Assembly: GCF_001640805.2 (NCBI RefSeq)
Contig: NC_066842.1
Coordinates: 22,566,075-22,630,074 of the forward strand
DNA length: 64,000 bases
Direction: 5' to 3'
DNA from: Lates calcarifer
Taxonomy: Eukaryota > Chordata > Actinopteri > Centropomidae
Shown here: positions 62,755-64,000 of the stretch, piece by piece
Layout of the letters: each line of letters starts with the position of its first letter
How positions within the stretch are numbered: the first letter of the stretch is position 1
The notes under the pieces: model-generated
The model's database searches: none
What the model saw: only the letters and a program-made list of their open reading frames with translations
What the model was told of the DNA's origin: nothing
Made by a program: the position numbers and the translations under genes

Positions 62755-63352
62755 ACCTTTAATGAGGAGCTGTAGTGACAGCTTAACAGACACTCCTCTT
62801 ACTCCAAGAGAAGATCCTCTGATCCTCCCATTGGGACACAGCAAGTCAAACTAGGCTGGTGGCCCAGACTGTGACTATTTAGAAGAAGAAAGTAGAATAT
62901 TGTTTTTGTTCGGATTAGACTTTAAACAGGAGAGTGAGCAAAGCTGATGTAATCCCACAGCTTGATGGCTGCTCTATTCCAATAAGCCTTAGGTGATTTC
63001 TAGCTTTACTACAACATGGGTGGAGAAGATTTGGAAAGAAAAAAATGACAGTGAATTGTGTATTTAACCTTTCATTTTACATATATTAACACAAAATAAA
63101 ACCGCACCAAACTAAAATAACTGTAGTGTAATACAATTTGAGACAGTGCATAGCAGTGAGTGCAACAAAGTCACTACAAACTCTCCAAGCCTTAAAAATA
63201 TTGGTCTATATAATAAACACTTTTCATTAGATAGATAATATTGTGGGTATGTAGGATATGTAGGATGGGCGGGTGAGTTTTGGGGTGGGTACTGTGATGT
63301 AAGAGGGGAGGAAAGGGGTGGGGGCTTCTCTCTCTCCCCCATAGAGCGCAGC
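62373..63352 (+). other. hydin-necab2 intergenic region and putative necab2 promoter
   Basis: Contains a (CA)n microsatellite at about 62711-62750, a TATA-like TATATAA at 63207-63213, a GC-box-like GGGCGGG at 63267-63273 and a CT/C-rich run just upstream of the necab2 leader. The start of transcription cannot be set from sequence alone. Confidence 0.6.
62711..62750 (+). repeat. (CA)n microsatellite, intergenic
   Basis: CA run between hydin and necab2, preceded by 'gcatgcatgc'. Confidence 0.95.
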
Positions 63353-63700
63353 ATGAGCGCTCCGCAGCAAAAGGATGTGTGAGCAGGCAGCGCGCTACTG
63401 TAGGGACGGAGTCCACAAACTGCTCAACAAAGAACAAGCCAAACTTCGAGCCCAAGAAAACCGCGAGCAGCCGAAACCCGTAGCCGGTCAGGACAGCGAG
63501 TCCGCGACGGCAGCGCAGTCCGGAAACAGCGGCGCCCAGCCCGGTGGAATCGACGGGCTCGTCCGCTGGATCGTCACCAAAATGAGCGACAACAAGAACA
63601 TCTCCAGCCGAGAGTACGCCTCCAGCAAGGAGGAGGTGGCCGTGGCACAGGAGCAGTTCTTCGCCCCGGAACCGCGGAGAGGCATCTCTGTTATCTTGGA
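63340..63700 (+). promoter_or_regulatory. CpG-rich segment over necab2 exon 1
   Basis: Dense CG dinucleotides (cgcg, ccgcgac, gcgccc, cgcgga) contrast with the CpG-poor surroundings. Consistent with a CpG-island promoter; not measured. Confidence 0.6.
63353..63382 (+). promoter_or_regulatory. overlapping upstream ORF before necab2
   Basis: ATG at 63353 starts a nine-codon frame 'MSAPQQKDV' whose TGA (63380-63382) lies just after the necab2 ATG at 63375, in another frame. If included in the transcript it would compete for initiation. Confidence 0.6.
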
Positions 63701-63701
63701 T
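63375..63701 (+). CDS. necab2: necab2 first coding exon (N-terminal EF-hand calcium-binding protein 2), 3'-partial
   Basis: 109 codons from ATG to a clean donor (gtgagt at 63702), phase 0. NECAB proteins are neuronal calcium-binding proteins with N-terminal EF hands and a C-terminal ABM domain; NECAB2 is reported to bind the adenosine A2A and mGluR5 receptors. The start 'MCEQAARYCRDGVHKLL' resembles the NECAB2 N-terminus as I remember it (MCERAARLCR), and the exon ends 'RRGISVILD', just where the first EF hand begins in the next exon outside the window. Middle residues are a low-complexity Gln/Ser/Gly linker containing 'GLVRWIVTKMSDN'. It is longer than the human N-terminal region. NECAB1 and NECAB3 start differently, so NECAB2 is preferred. 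The exon is CpG-rich, unlike hydin. Confidence 0.85.
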
Positions 63702-64000
63702 GTGAGTATTAAGAGCCAGCAGACAGTGAGTGGTCAGTCTGACAGGCTGGGGTGTGGGTGCGCAGGATGGAGACATCCAGAGAGCAGTGCGTACGGTCCG
63801 GTGCAGTGCGCACTTACGCACAGGGGCGATCTTAACAATTTACTGTTAGGACTTGTAGCTCGAGCTAAAATAAGGCACGTGGCTCTCGGGGATCGAACCT
63901 GTGATCACTCTGGGACAGGACAGTCCCAGAACATTTTGCAGTTACACCTTTTTTTCTCGTTACCCTGACCAAACATTAAGTGGACATTTCGCATCTTATC
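63702..64000 (+). other. start of necab2 intron 1
   Basis: Begins gtgagt. Runs to the window end; no further exon seen. Confidence 0.75.

Noticed and set aside
63192..63821. 209-codon open frame on the minus strand over necab2 exon 1
   Set aside because: It is an antisense shadow of a GC-rich coding exon; its translation is low-complexity and it lacks recognised homology.
63840..63930. tRNA-like B-box on the minus strand ('ggttcgatcccc')
   Set aside because: No matching A-box at the right distance and no cloverleaf stems; perhaps a SINE remnant or chance.
1..64000. CRISPR arrays, operons, phage or bacterial defence genes
   Set aside because: The window is spliced vertebrate DNA; the only tandem repeats are microsatellites and short pentamer arrays.

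Overview
The window is vertebrate nuclear DNA, almost certainly from a ray-finned (teleost) fish. Short exons are separated by GT-AG introns. The non-coding part holds typical fish repeats: Tc1-like transposon relics, a LINE 3' relic, a SINE-type tail containing 'aagcgacttac', and many (CA)n/(TG)n microsatellites. No bacterial, phage or CRISPR features were seen.

Positions 422-62085 (+ strand) hold nearly all of one giant gene, hydin, which encodes the axonemal central-pair protein HYDIN. I could place 89 coding exons totalling about 14.8 kb (roughly 4,920 codons). Compared with the vertebrate protein as I remember it (about 5,100 residues), only the extreme N-terminus lies upstream of the window. 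The protein is a long string of ASH/MSP-type immunoglobulin-like repeats, recognisable by recurring 'LDFG...L.N.G' signatures. It is interrupted near the middle by a charged linker and an adenylate-kinase-like NTPase segment with coiled-coil (about 37.4-41.1 kb) and by a Lys-rich linker (about 43.7-44.0 kb). The stop codon is at 62083-62085 and a polyA signal is at 62367-62372.

After about 1.3 kb of intergenic sequence, positions 63375-63701 hold the first coding exon of a second gene on the same strand. It is recognised as necab2, an EF-hand neuronal calcium-binding protein. It lies in a CpG-rich segment and has a short overlapping upstream ORF. The rest of the window is its intron 1.

Six exons of hydin cannot be read in one frame: five carry one extra base and one lacks a base, while splice sites and homology on both sides are intact. 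This looks more like consensus error in the assembly than gene decay, but it needs checking. Other points of interest are a Gly-to-Asp change in the P-loop of the kinase-like segment, a long TG microsatellite standing in for the polypyrimidine tract of one exon, and two exons with ambiguous splice sites. I found no sign of a previously undescribed biological system.
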